This document shows, piece by piece, positions 53,536-62,848 of a DNA stretch of 64,000 bases. The position numbers and the translations under genes were made by a program. The DNA is taken from contig NZ_JAUYTR010000023.1 of assembly GCF_030695065.1 (NCBI RefSeq), forward strand, positions 248,001 to 312,000, read 5' to 3'. The stretch comes from Sediminibacterium sp. GTDB lineage: Bacteria > Bacteroidota > Bacteroidia > Chitinophagales > Chitinophagaceae. The notes beneath the pieces are model-generated. The model ran no database searches, was not told where the DNA came from, and saw only the letters and a program-made list of their open reading frames with translations. Within the stretch, counting starts at the first letter, position 1, and each line of letters begins with the position of its first letter.

Positions 53536-53745
53536 ATGATTGCCACCGAAGAGAAAAAACAACCTATCAAATTATTATTGATTGCACTATTAATGATGGT
53601 GGTGCTGAATTTTCCTTTATTATCAATAGCTAATAAACCCATATTAATTGTAGGCATACCGCTATTGTATTGGTATGTATTTATTTGGTGGGGAATCATT
53701 GTATTACTGGCAGGCATTATTGTACATCGCAAATACCCATTATGA
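53536..53745 (+). CDS. Small membrane protein paired with the transporter-kinase fusion, 69 aa
   Basis: Two hydrophobic helices (LLLIALLMMVVLNFPLLSIA and YWYVFIWWGIIVLLAGIIV) between short polar ends, resembling the DUF3311/DUF485-type small subunits encoded before SSS-family carriers. Start at MIATEEKKQ (53536); the upstream ATG (53509) lies inside the terminator stem. Its stop overlaps the kinase start (ATGA overlap at 53742-53745), so the two are translationally coupled and likely form a complex. Confidence 0.72.
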   Translation: MIATEEKKQPIKLLLIALLMMVVLNFPLLSIANKPILIVGIPLLYWYVFIWWGIIVLLAGIIVHRKYPL

Positions 53746-56447
53746 GTACTACATTAATTATTATTTGCGGAATAGGATACTTGTTATTGTTGTTTGCCAT
53801 TGCCTCTTATGCACAAAAAACGATTAACACAAGTAGGAACCTGGTCAATCATCCATTTATCTATGCGCTAAGCATGGGTGTTTATTGTACTGCATGGACG
53901 TATTATGGTAGTGTAGGAAGAGCAGCCAGTTCGGGAATTGACTTTATTACTATTTATTTAGGGCCAACCATTATGGCAGTATTGTTTTGGCCAGTGCTAA
54001 GAAAAATATTGACCATCAGCAAAAGCTTGCGCATCACTTCCATAGCCGATTTCATAAGCACACGTTACGGGAAAAACTTTTCGATTGGAATGGTGGTGAC
54101 CTTATTTTGTGTATTTGGCGTAATACCCTATATAGCATTACAAATTAAAGCCATTGCCAGTAGTATATCGGTATTACAAACAGATAGCCCCAACAGTTTA
54201 TCTACTATTTATATAGCAATATTTGCAACCATTATTTTATTTGTATTCACCATTTTATATGGTGCAAGAAGTGTAGATGCAGCAGAGAAACATCCAGGAC
54301 TCATGACGGTAATGGCATTTGAGTCGTTGGTGAAATTGTTGGCATTTTTAATAGTGGGCGTGTACATTACCTATTTTTTATTTGATGGCATGGGCGATAT
54401 TTTTACACGTATAGCATCATCGGAAAATAAACAGTTGTTTACTTTAAACAGCAAGAGTGGTTATTCAGGATGGATGAGCATGACGGTATTAAGTATGCTA
54501 GCAATTGTTTTTTTACCAAGGCAATTTCAGGTAAGCATTGTAGAAAATGTGCAAGAGCAACATTTAAAAATGGCCACTTGGTTATTTCCCTTGTATTTAA
54601 TACTCATCAATATTTTTGTGTTGCCCATTGCCATGGGCGGATTATTGCTGCAAGGCAATACGGCCAATGCAGATTATTATGTGCTCTCTATTCCGTTAAT
54701 GCAGCACCAAGATTGGTTGGCCATGACCACCTGGATAGGAGGCTTATCAGCCGCAACAGGAATGATCATTATTGAAACGATTGCACTGAGCATCATGATC
54801 AGCAATCACTTGGTAATACCACTGTTGTTGTGCAGCCAACAAAATCAAAACTGGAAACAGGTATCGTTACAAAGCAATATCTTAATCATTCGCAGGTTGA
54901 GCATTGGGGTTGTATTATTATTGGCATTATTGTATTATTTAAATTTAGGGCAAGGAGAAAGCCTGGTATCTATTGGATTAATTTCCTTTTGTGCAGTAGC
55001 ACAATTTGCCCCAGCATTATTAGGAGGAATTTATTGGAAAGAGGGAAATAAGCGAGGGGCTATTTCAGGAATTATTATAGGATTTGTAATATGGTTTTTT
55101 ACGTTAGTAGTTCCCGGAATGGTGAACAATGGATTTTTACCCACGGGAATTTTACAAGAAGGATTGTTTGGAATTCAGTGGCTACACCCCCAACATTTAT
55201 TTGGCCTAGATCAATTTGATTCCATTAGTCATTCGGTATTTTGGAGTTTATTACTGAATATAATGGCTTATGTTTTTATATCGGTGTATACCCAACAAGA
55301 AGCCCAAGAACAATACCAAGCAGAAATTTTTACCAATATCAATAAGCATGGAGCAATACAAGAAAACGGATTGGTATGGAAGGGAACAGCCCAAATGCAG
55401 GATATCCGCAATCTCTTAAAAAGCTTTGTGGGAGCGGAAAGAGCAGAGACCCTATTAACCGCTTATGCGAATAGGCATAAAATTAATTTACAAGAAAAAT
55501 TAGTAGCCGACCCACGCATCATCGGATTTACCGAAAGAATATTAGGCGGCGTAGTAGGGGTAGCATCAGCAAGAATATTATTACAAACTGTTGCCAAGGA
55601 AGAAGAAATAAGTATAGAAGAAGTCTTGACCATTTTGAATGAGAACCAACAAATGGTAGAGATGAACAAGGAGCTCAGAAAAAAATCGTTGGAGTTGTCA
55701 AAAGCTACCCAGCAATTGCAAAATATGAATACGCAGTTGTTGAGTATAGACGAACAAAAAAATGAATTCTTATATACCGTAACGCATGAATTGCGCACAC
55801 CACTCACATCAATCAGGGCATTGAGCGAAATACTATTTGACAATCCAGATTTAGAAGCCGAGCAACAACATCAATACTTAGAAGCAATCATTAAAGAAAC
55901 GGTACGATTGAGTAATTTAATTACCCAAGTATTGAACCTAGAAAATTTTGAAGCGGGGCGAAGAAAATTAACCATTACAGAAATAAATGCGGGCAAATTG
56001 TTGGATGATATGGCCGCTACCTTAAGTGGTATTATTCAAACTAAGTCGTTAAGATTAACCATTCAATTGTCACAGCGGCCCACCATGATACAGGCCGATG
56101 CCGACTTAATACAACAGGTATTTATGAATCTGTTGGGGAATGCAATCAAGTTTGCTTCCACAACTATTAATATCAGCATCACTAAAACGGCAACAGAGTA
56201 TATTGTAGAAATAACCGACGATGGAAAAGGCATAGATGCAGGAATGGAAGAATTGATATTCGATAAATTTTTTCAGGCCAAGAACCAAACCCTAAAGAAG
56301 CCAGAAGGAACTGGATTGGGCTTGGCTATTTCTAAAAAAATCATTGAATTGCACGGGGGCACAATTTGGGTGAACAAAGGGTTTACAAAAGGTGCACAAT
56401 TTGTATTTACTTTGCCTTATGAGCAAGAAAGTATTGGTGGTAGATGA
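53742..56447 (+). CDS. SSS transporter-histidine kinase fusion (CrbS/CbrA-like)
   Basis: A 901-residue inner-membrane sensor. A sodium:solute symporter-type domain with 13 helices covers about residues 1-520 (AWTYYGSVGRAASSGIDF, LRITSIADFISTRYGKNFS). A STAC-like linker follows at about 565-640 (FVGAERAETLLTAY, VADPRIIGFTERILGGVVG). Then a coiled coil, HisKA with VTHELRTPLTSIRALSEIL, and an ATPase domain with NLLGNAIKFAS, DDGKGID and EGTGLGLAISKK. CrbS and CbrA sense carbon supply; CrbS controls acs in Vibrio and Pseudomonas. The neighbouring acs and organic-acid carrier genes point to acetate or a similar acid. No PAS domain is evident. Confidence 0.9.
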   Translation: MSTTLIIICGIGYLLLLFAIASYAQKTINTSRNLVNHPFIYALSMGVYCTAWTYYGSVGRAASSGIDFITIYLGPTIMAVLFWPVLRKILTISKSLRITSIADFISTRYGKNFSIGMVVTLFCVFGVIPYIALQIKAIASSISVLQTDSPNSLSTIYIAIFATIILFVFTILYGARSVDAAEKHPGLMTVMAFESLVKLLAFLIVGVYITYFLFDGMGDIFTRIASSENKQLFTLNSKSGYSGWMSMTVLSMLAIVFLPRQFQVSIVENVQEQHLKMATWLFPLYLILINIFVLPIAMGGLLLQGNTANADYYVLSIPLMQHQDWLAMTTWIGGLSAATGMIIIETIALSIMISNHLVIPLLLCSQQNQNWKQVSLQSNILIIRRLSIGVVLLLALLYYLNLGQGESLVSIGLISFCAVAQFAPALLGGIYWKEGNKRGAISGIIIGFVIWFFTLVVPGMVNNGFLPTGILQEGLFGIQWLHPQHLFGLDQFDSISHSVFWSLLLNIMAYVFISVYTQQEAQEQYQAEIFTNINKHGAIQENGLVWKGTAQMQDIRNLLKSFVGAERAETLLTAYANRHKINLQEKLVADPRIIGFTERILGGVVGVASARILLQTVAKEEEISIEEVLTILNENQQMVEMNKELRKKSLELSKATQQLQNMNTQLLSIDEQKNEFLYTVTHELRTPLTSIRALSEILFDNPDLEAEQQHQYLEAIIKETVRLSNLITQVLNLENFEAGRRKLTITEINAGKLLDDMAATLSGIIQTKSLRLTIQLSQRPTMIQADADLIQQVFMNLLGNAIKFASTTINISITKTATEYIVEITDDGKGIDAGMEELIFDKFFQAKNQTLKKPEGTGLGLAISKKIIELHGGTIWVNKGFTKGAQFVFTLPYEQESIGGR

Positions 56448-56781
56448 TGACCCATATATTTTAATGTCATTAGAGTTTCTGATGAAGAAAAGCGGCTATG
56501 GGGTAATGGTAGCACGCAATGGGCAAGAAGCCATGGAGTTGTTGAACCAATTGCCTGCATTGGTGATATTAGATATTATGATGCCCGATGTAGACGGATA
56601 CGAAATTTGTAAACATATCAAATCAACCACTGCGCTGAACGAAACCAAAGTAGTTTTCTTAAGTGCTAAGTCTAGTGAAGCCGATATCAAAAAAGGATTG
56701 GCACTAGGCGCATCCTTATATATTACCAAACCTTTCAGCACTAGAGAACTGACCAAGCAAATCAAAACATTATTGGATTAA
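56419..56781 (+). CDS. REC-only response regulator
   Basis: A 120-residue single receiver domain: acidic pocket DDD at residues 9-11, phosphoacceptor D52 in LVILDIMMPDVDG, Thr/Ser and Lys in FLSAKSS and YITKPFSTREL. There is no output domain, unlike CrbR, which carries a LuxR-type HTH. Start at MSKKVLVVDDD (56419) overlaps the kinase gene by 29 nt. It must act by protein contact, perhaps passing the signal to another regulator. Confidence 0.88.
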   Translation: MSKKVLVVDDDPYILMSLEFLMKKSGYGVMVARNGQEAMELLNQLPALVILDIMMPDVDGYEICKHIKSTTALNETKVVFLSAKSSEADIKKGLALGASLYITKPFSTRELTKQIKTLLD

Positions 56782-56804
56782 TCAAAGCATAAACAAACAA
56801 TCAT

Positions 56805-57317
56805 ATGAAACGCATTTTCTTGGTTTTACTAATGGGTTTAGGAACAATGTCACTAGTGGCACAAACAAATGAGAAATATGCCAAAGACGTAAGCAGCGTA
56901 GACAATATCATAGCAGCATTGTACAATGTCATTTGTGGCGCACCAGGCGAAGCCCGCGATTGGGAAAGATTTAAGTATTTGTTTGGAAAAGATGCCAAAC
57001 TAATACCAACAGGAAAAAATCCAACCGGTGGGTATCAGTATAGAACCATGACCCCTGAAGAATATATTACCATGTTTAGCACGCGTATAAAAACAGGGTT
57101 CTTCGAAAAAGAATTGAAGAGAGAGACTGTTTCATTTGGTACGGTATACCATGCATTCAGTACTTATGAAACCAGAGAAACCGAAAACGGTCCTAGCACC
57201 AACAGAGGAATTAATAGTATTCAATTGTTTAAAGACCAGGACCGTTATTATATCGTAAATATATTTTGGTGTGCAGAGAGCATGGGCTTTACTTTACCAG
57301 CATCTGCATTAAAATAA
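56805..57317 (+). CDS. Exported NTF2-like protein, 170 aa
   Basis: Signal peptide (MKRIFLVLLMGLGTMSLVA), then a SnoaL/NTF2-like alpha+beta fold pattern (NIIAALYNVICGAPGEARDWERFKYLF shown in part; TVYHAFSTYETRET; INSIQLFKDQDRYYIVNIFW). No catalytic residue can be assigned. It follows the receiver gene by 23 nt and may share its transcript. Its stop lies 1 nt from that of the convergent hydrolase. Confidence 0.68.
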   Translation: MKRIFLVLLMGLGTMSLVAQTNEKYAKDVSSVDNIIAALYNVICGAPGEARDWERFKYLFGKDAKLIPTGKNPTGGYQYRTMTPEEYITMFSTRIKTGFFEKELKRETVSFGTVYHAFSTYETRETENGPSTNRGINSIQLFKDQDRYYIVNIFWCAESMGFTLPASALK

Positions 57318-57318
57318 T

Positions 57319-59205
57319 TTAGTTTTTAATCATCGGTAATTTAATTACAGAAGGGAACTGCTTAGAGTGGTGAATTTTATTCTCTACTACAACACCCTTA
57401 GACTCATCATAATTATTACCACCAGTATTTAAGTTGCGATCGAATCTAGGGAAATTGCTACTAGATACTTCAATGCGAATTTTATGACCAGGCGCAAAAT
57501 AGTTACTGGTAACCATTGGCGTTAAATCTACTTTGTACACTTTCCCTTTTTCCATGAATACTTCTTTATCGTAGCCCTCTCTGTAACGCAAGCGCTGAAT
57601 GGTTTCATCTAAATTATACGCTTTGCCATCAGGGTGTACATCAATGAGTTTGATTGTCACATCAGTATCCAAACCAGTAGAAGAAACATAGAGGGTAGAT
57701 TCTATGAACCCGGTCACTTCCACCCCATCCTTTAATTCTTCAGAAGTGTATACCAAGATATCGTTGCGGAGTTCCATTTGGGATTGATCAAAACTGCCGC
57801 CTTGCACAGCGTTTCCAGTACAGCAGACATTACCACCATAAGAACCCACTGGATTCATAGGATCATACGTAAAAGCATCTGGAATATCTTTTGCAGGAGG
57901 CATCATGGTTAAAGCGCCATCCCCATTGCGGGTATTGGCTTTGCCTGCACTAGCTAAATAAAAGGATTTCATTTCCGTATTCGGCAAAGGAAAACTTTCA
58001 GCTTGTTGCCATTTGTTGGCACCCATGGTATAATAACGCACACGAGGTTGAGTGGCTTTAAAATCATTTTGTTGACCCTTTAGCAACATATCGAACCAAC
58101 CCCAGGTTAACTCATCATAATTCAAACGAGCATCACCCACACTGCGTTCACCCACGATGGTATTTTCGGTTGCGCGCTTATAAGAGCAATGCAAAACAGG
58201 TGCAATAACGAGGTACTGATTATCGGCCACCATTTTAGATTTAGCAGCATTGCGTGCATGATTAAATAAAGCAATATTAGGAGCAGAAGACACATCGTAC
58301 CAACTCACAAACCAATAAGCAGGCACTTCTAAAGGCATATTGTCGTGATAGAGACCACCCTTGAACCAAGCGGGATCATTGGGTTTGCGCACAATCATTT
58401 TTTCATAAATACCTTCGGAACCTTGCACATTTTTAATGATGTCTTGAACAGGTAAATGTCTTAAACCTTGGGCCCAATCTACTCTTGGATATTCAGGACC
58501 CATATCATAAAATTTTTGCAAACGCTGCACATCTTTTTGCTGAATACCCAACGGTAATCTCGGAGCGAGTTTATCGTGTTGCGTGCCATATAACCAAGAA
58601 GTGAACAACATTTGTTGCGCACCACCACGGTACCAGTTGCCCTGCTCCATAAATTTACCTACTCTACCCACACCAGCACCAAAGCCTTGCGCCACCATTG
58701 CAGCTAGGGCAGGATGTCCTTGAGAAGCCACCGCCATTTGCCATTCGGCAGTAGAAGAACAACCAATCAACCCCACTTTACCATTGCTCCAAGATTGTTT
58801 ACTCATCCACTCTAATGCATCGTAACCATCGGTAATAGGCGTACCTAGTATATCCCACTCGCCCTCAGAGAAAAAGCGACCACGTTCGTTTTGAACCACA
58901 TAAACATAACCACGACTCACTGCTTCAAAAGCTGCTTGTAATGGACCGTTCACCATTTTTCCGTCAATCCAAGTATTGAAATTATACGGGGTACGAGAAA
59001 ATACCACCGGGTATTTACCATTGCCCTTGGGGCGATAAATATCAGTAGCCAGGCGAATACCATCACGCATGGGCATCATTACTTTTTGATCAATCACCGC
59101 AATAGAATCGAGCTTGCGATAAATGGCCAACGTGTCTTGGGCTTGTAAATTGGTTGCACTGGCCGTGCATGCGAACAGGCCAATGGCGAGAAGTAGTTTT
59201 TTCAT
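57319..59205 (-). CDS. CocE/NonD family hydrolase (X-Pro dipeptidyl-peptidase S15-like), exported
   Basis: A 628-residue exported enzyme (leader [22 protein letters not shown]). An alpha/beta hydrolase domain carries [15 protein letters not shown], the nucleophile Ser in [13 protein letters not shown] (about residues 147-159) and a His in [15 protein letters not shown]-terminal jelly-roll (about 430-620, [15 protein letters not shown]) completes the family. Members include cocaine esterase, glutaryl-7-ACA acylase and alpha-amino-acid ester hydrolases, so it cleaves an ester or acyl-peptide bond in the periplasm. Confidence 0.88.
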   Translation of the reverse strand: MKKLLLAIGLFACTASATNLQAQDTLAIYRKLDSIAVIDQKVMMPMRDGIRLATDIYRPKGNGKYPVVFSRTPYNFNTWIDGKMVNGPLQAAFEAVSRGYVYVVQNERGRFFSEGEWDILGTPITDGYDALEWMSKQSWSNGKVGLIGCSSTAEWQMAVASQGHPALAAMVAQGFGAGVGRVGKFMEQGNWYRGGAQQMLFTSWLYGTQHDKLAPRLPLGIQQKDVQRLQKFYDMGPEYPRVDWAQGLRHLPVQDIIKNVQGSEGIYEKMIVRKPNDPAWFKGGLYHDNMPLEVPAYWFVSWYDVSSAPNIALFNHARNAAKSKMVADNQYLVIAPVLHCSYKRATENTIVGERSVGDARLNYDELTWGWFDMLLKGQQNDFKATQPRVRYYTMGANKWQQAESFPLPNTEMKSFYLASAGKANTRNGDGALTMMPPAKDIPDAFTYDPMNPVGSYGGNVCCTGNAVQGGSFDQSQMELRNDILVYTSEELKDGVEVTGFIESTLYVSSTGLDTDVTIKLIDVHPDGKAYNLDETIQRLRYREGYDKEVFMEKGKVYKVDLTPMVTSNYFAPGHKIRIEVSSSNFPRFDRNLNTGGNNYDESKGVVVENKIHHSKQFPSVIKLPMIKN

Positions 59206-59214
59206 AATAAGAAA

Positions 59215-60762
59215 TTAGTTGAGCAATTCGAACCAGTTTAAGTTACTGATTTTTTTAACAACAGCTTTGTCTTCGTTACTAAGATTATTTATAAAACTCT
59301 TATAAGCAGATAAACCTGAGCCTTGGGAAAATTCTTTGGAACAATATGAATTAAAAACATTGTAGGTAGAAGCTTTTGCAGAAGCCGCAACATTTTGTAC
59401 GCAGTTGAAAACTTCGCTCCAATTGGCATTAGACTTTCCTCTTACTTCGTTGTAAATAGAACAGGAAACAGATTGAGCAGCAGTTAACATACGGTTTACT
59501 TCTTTATCCATAACCAGCGCATAAGCACGTTGACTATTCTCGAATTCTACTGCTTTAGATTTGTAAGTAGCTTTAGCAGTAACTAAATCGGTAGCACTTT
59601 TATCGGCACCCGCTTTAGCATCAGCAATGCTTTTGGTATAGTAAGGTTTAATGGTATTGAGTTCTGCTTCTTCTAGTTTGGGAAGATTAACAGTTAGGTC
59701 CCAAATTATTTTTTTAAGTAGTACATTTTTACTTTCTAAAGCAGTTACTTTATTCTTGGTAATTTGTTTGTTATTTAAAATATCTTTTTCAATAACTGCA
59801 ATTTCTTTAGTAAGATCGGTTATTTGAATTTGGAGTACTTGCTTAACACTGTCTTTAATGCCAGGCTTCTTCAGCATTAAGTCTACTTTTATTTTTTCCG
59901 TTTTAAGCGTATTTAACTTAGGGTTAATGCCACTTAAATAGTTTTCAAGGTCTCTTTTTAGGGTAACTATTTCAACATCATTTGCCAATACCTGACTAGA
60001 CTTGCTCTTTTTTTCTTCTTCTACTTTTTCTTTAACAGCCTGCTTAATAGAATCTGTTTTGTGGTCGTATTCATCTTGAAACCTTTGTGCATGATCTTTG
60101 AAAATAGCTACTTTATCTTCCGCAATTAATTGGGGTGAAACATAGGTTAGTAAGTTTTGCGCCCATTGGTTATTTTTATTCTTAGCTTCTTCAAAAACCC
60201 TGCTATCATAGTTTTTACTATGGGCAGTAATTTCGGTACACAGCTTTTGGTTAGCTAGTTCGGTATCAGTTATTTGCTTTTGCTTGGCAATAGCGGGGTT
60301 CTCCAATTTTTGATAGTTCTGAATTTGCACCCTCTTTAAAGCAATGCGTTCATTGTATTTTTGACGAGTAGCTTCTAACTCCGGAGTAGTAGCTGGAATA
60401 GCATATCCTTTTACATCACCCAAATGCTTTACAAAGTCTTCACCCTTTTTTTCAAACTCAGATTTATACTTTCCACACTGGCTACACTTAGCCCCTTTTT
60501 TCATGTCGTCAATAATGGCATCACGCTCTTTAATGAGCTGCTGCAATTCTGTATTAAGGGTTTGAAGTTTGGCCTTATATGCACTGTCTAAAGAAATTAA
60601 CTGTTGTTTATACTGCGCAATTCTAATTTTATTTTGCTCTATTTGTTTGGCTTTGGCTTCTATAGAACTTACTTCGCCAGCACCAATTGTTTGTGCACTC
60701 AATTGGCTTGTTCCAAATAGAAATACAAAAAGCCCAGTAAATAACAAGGAATTCAAGTGCAT
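59215..60762 (-). CDS. Exported coiled-coil protein of unknown function
   Basis: A 515-residue protein: signal peptide (MHLNSLLFTGLFVFLFGTSQLSA) followed by long heptad-rich helices over nearly the whole length, Lys/Glu/Gln-rich, with one CSQCG pair (about residues 93-97) and four further Cys near the end. It resembles no enzyme. Start at MHLNSLL (60762) gives the best leader. It is the second gene of a two-gene minus-strand unit with the 173-aa exported protein and may form a periplasmic scaffold with it. Confidence 0.62.
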   Translation of the reverse strand: MHLNSLLFTGLFVFLFGTSQLSAQTIGAGEVSSIEAKAKQIEQNKIRIAQYKQQLISLDSAYKAKLQTLNTELQQLIKERDAIIDDMKKGAKCSQCGKYKSEFEKKGEDFVKHLGDVKGYAIPATTPELEATRQKYNERIALKRVQIQNYQKLENPAIAKQKQITDTELANQKLCTEITAHSKNYDSRVFEEAKNKNNQWAQNLLTYVSPQLIAEDKVAIFKDHAQRFQDEYDHKTDSIKQAVKEKVEEEKKSKSSQVLANDVEIVTLKRDLENYLSGINPKLNTLKTEKIKVDLMLKKPGIKDSVKQVLQIQITDLTKEIAVIEKDILNNKQITKNKVTALESKNVLLKKIIWDLTVNLPKLEEAELNTIKPYYTKSIADAKAGADKSATDLVTAKATYKSKAVEFENSQRAYALVMDKEVNRMLTAAQSVSCSIYNEVRGKSNANWSEVFNCVQNVAASAKASTYNVFNSYCSKEFSQGSGLSAYKSFINNLSNEDKAVVKKISNLNWFELLN

Positions 60763-60789
60763 GTAATTAAACATTTTAAATTAAGAAAA

Positions 60790-61311
60790 CTAAGGCTTTC
60801 CAAAAGGATCGTCTTCGGCTTTGAGCAGGTCACGCAAATGCTCCAATGCTTTAATTATTTTATTTAAAGTGGTACTGTCTGCTTTTAGATAAATCATGTT
60901 AGCATAAGAAACACTTTTTGAATCAGTTACATTATAACCATTTGTTCCAGGCTTTACAGTTGATAAAATACAGATAGCCCCACTAAGTTTAATTTGGAGT
61001 TCATTTAAGGGACTTCCAGCAGCGTGTTGGTAATCTGCAATACCAGTTATAAGTCTAGGATTAAAATCATAAGTGTATTTAGTTTTATAATCGAAATAAT
61101 ACATAATACTTATTCCTTTAGCTGATTCCTTTACTTGTGCATCTACCACTTTACCAATATAGCCATTGGAATTGGTTAAAGCATGACCAATTGATTCCTT
61201 AATTTTTTTGTCGAGGTAAGAAATGGTTTCGCCCTTAGTTAATGTGGGTGTTTGAGCAATTCCATTGAGAGCAATGAATAGTGAAAACAAAAAGATATAT
61301 AACTTTTTCAT
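60790..61311 (-). CDS. Exported protein of unknown function, 173 aa
   Basis: Signal peptide (MKKLYIFLFSLFIALNGIA) and a mature part with mixed alpha/beta pattern (GISIMYYFDYKTKYTYDFNPR, shown in full, about residues 68-88). No family recognised. It lies 27 nt upstream of the coiled-coil gene, which suggests co-expression. It is the last ordinary gene before the decayed island on its right. Confidence 0.6.
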   Translation of the reverse strand: MKKLYIFLFSLFIALNGIAQTPTLTKGETISYLDKKIKESIGHALTNSNGYIGKVVDAQVKESAKGISIMYYFDYKTKYTYDFNPRLITGIADYQHAAGSPLNELQIKLSGAICILSTVKPGTNGYNVTDSKSVSYANMIYLKADSTTLNKIIKALEHLRDLLKAEDDPFGKP

Positions 61312-61376
61312 ACAATGAATTAGATTTTATAAAATTAAGATACGGAAAATAAAACTAAATGTTCCAAGACTAGGAG

Positions 61377-61481
61377 CTAAATCATATCATCTTCATTAAT
61401 TGAAAAGTCTTCCTTAAAATCTACTTTGCCTTTGCCTTCGAAAATGCCGATTTTTCTTTTGGGAGGTTTTGAGATTAACAA
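61377..61481 (-). pseudogene. Antitoxin-like C-terminal remnant
   Basis: An open stretch of 34 codons (TTG at 61481 to TAG at 61377) without an ATG or a plausible N-terminal domain. It reads KPPKRKIGIFEGKGKVDF, then KEDFSINEDDMI. The pattern of a KRKxG turn, a GK strand and an acidic DF-x-DD tail resembles the toxin-binding end of Phd/DUF2281-type antitoxins. Both the DNA-binding half and any toxin gene are missing. The identification is tentative. Confidence 0.35.
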
Positions 61482-61504
61482 ACTAATTTATTGGTTTATT
61501 ATTT

Positions 61505-61674
61505 TTAGTCCTCTTTAATTTCTTTTTCATGCGTTTTCCCTACTATAGCGCCATGTTGAGTGGTATGTCGTAAATTCCGACAAGTTAGAATTTGCTCCAA
61601 CTCTCTTCTTCAAGCCGAACATCAATTTTGATGTTGGCATCATTATTTTGGTATATGATTATTTCACTGTTCAT
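61505..61674 (-). pseudogene. Gutted rhuM-like (virulence RhuM family) gene
   Basis: It starts with a normal RhuM-type N-terminus (MNSEIIIYQNNDANIKIDVRLEEES, shown here in two parts: MNSEIIIYQNND and ANIKIDVRLEEES), then hits TAA at 61585. In another frame it continues ELEQILTCRNLRHTTQHGAI and VGKTHEKEIKED to TAA at 61505. The expected VWLTQ..MAELF segment between the two parts and the whole C-terminal half are gone. An internal deletion and frameshift destroyed the gene. RhuM genes are common on genomic islands. Confidence 0.6.
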
Positions 61675-61711
61675 ATCAACAAATTTATTAACTATTAATG
61701 AGTGGACTAAA

Positions 61712-62740
61712 TCAATTTATGTCCATAGCCAATTCAAATGCATAATCTTGATAACCTATCAATTCTCGGTTTGCTTCTAATTCTTTCCAAGCCTTTTCTA
61801 AATGACTCAAGTCTACTATGTCCCATGTAGACATGTTGGCAAATTTTACTTTGATATTTGAAAGTGTTTCTAATTCTTCATCGCTAAAAAGTGATTTGTC
61901 AAACTCAGCAGCTGAAATAAACACTTCTCTTGCTCCACCATTAGAGAGTTTTAAAAATTGCGAACTGATTAGCTGTTCGTTTTCTAAGTAAGCATAAATA
62001 CTATCATAGTTAGCAGGTACTGGCCCGTATTGAATAGCACGATAGCTTAAACCACTTATGGAAGAACCATAATTTTTATAATGAGTAAAGTCGGTAAAGA
62101 AAAGCAGCTTATTAAGCTTCAGTTTATCATTAAAATCTGGTTTTGAATGCTGTATAAAAAAGGTGAAAAGATTTGCAATTTTAGAAGGTTCAGGCTTTTT
62201 ATACCCTGTATAATTATTAGGTTTATTGTAGACATTTAAGGACTCACACAAATTATTGGCTTCATCTTCCGTGTGAATAAGATAGGTGACTTTTTCTTTT
62301 ACTTTCCTAAATGCATTAATTGAAAATTGATCCTTAGACTTAACAAGAAAATTCATGAAAGTTTGAGGTTCTGAAGCAGCACTAATTAAATTACCGTAAG
62401 CGGGAGTAGGAATCTCTCCATTTTCATAATTACTATATCCGTTAGCACCTAAACCAAGTACCTCACTCATTTTTGATGCAGGTAAATCATATTTCGACCT
62501 TATACCTGCAATTTCTTCTGGAAAAGGAATATTATTTTTTTCCCTATATTGATTATGGGCCTGCATCAAACTGATAGTGTCTGCTTCTGTAGTGGTAAAT
62601 TCCTCACTACATTTTTCGCATTTGAAAAAATGGGCTACTATCTTAAAAGATTCTTTACGATAGATTATTTCCCTTGCTTCTTTGTGAAGGTTAGCACTAC
62701 CATCGCAATATGGACATTCGATTCTTTGTTTCATGTTCAT
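61712..62740 (-). CDS. MqsA/SocA-type antitoxin (YgiT zinc finger, HTH, Panacea domain)
   Basis: A 342-residue protein. A YgiT-type zinc finger with CPYC and CEKC pairs covers about residues 9-44. An HTH of the MqsA kind follows at about 75-122 (YDLPASKMSEVLGLGANGY, NYENGEIPTP). A SocA/Panacea (DUF4065) domain ends it at about 180-335 (KLNKLLFFTDFTHYKNYG, YRAIQYGPVPANYD). Panacea antitoxins neutralise many toxin folds. No toxin gene is visible on either side: downstream is the rhuM remnant and upstream is a divergent HigA gene. Two ATGs (62740, 62734) are possible. Confidence 0.85.
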   Translation of the reverse strand: MNMKQRIECPYCDGSANLHKEAREIIYRKESFKIVAHFFKCEKCSEEFTTTEADTISLMQAHNQYREKNNIPFPEEIAGIRSKYDLPASKMSEVLGLGANGYSNYENGEIPTPAYGNLISAASEPQTFMNFLVKSKDQFSINAFRKVKEKVTYLIHTEDEANNLCESLNVYNKPNNYTGYKKPEPSKIANLFTFFIQHSKPDFNDKLKLNKLLFFTDFTHYKNYGSSISGLSYRAIQYGPVPANYDSIYAYLENEQLISSQFLKLSNGGAREVFISAAEFDKSLFSDEELETLSNIKVKFANMSTWDIVDLSHLEKAWKELEANRELIGYQDYAFELAMDIN

Positions 62741-62848
62741 TGGTTTTTTAGTGGGTAATTCATAGGAAATGACACTAAATAATGGAAAATATTTTAAATA
62801 TTAAAATAATTTCAATTAAAAAGTGGATTTTTAATTAATTTTATAAAA

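Noticed and set aside
61592..61780. 62-residue plus-strand ORF
   Set aside because: It overlaps the 3' end of the antitoxin gene and the antisense of the rhuM remnant; no motif and poor codon pattern.
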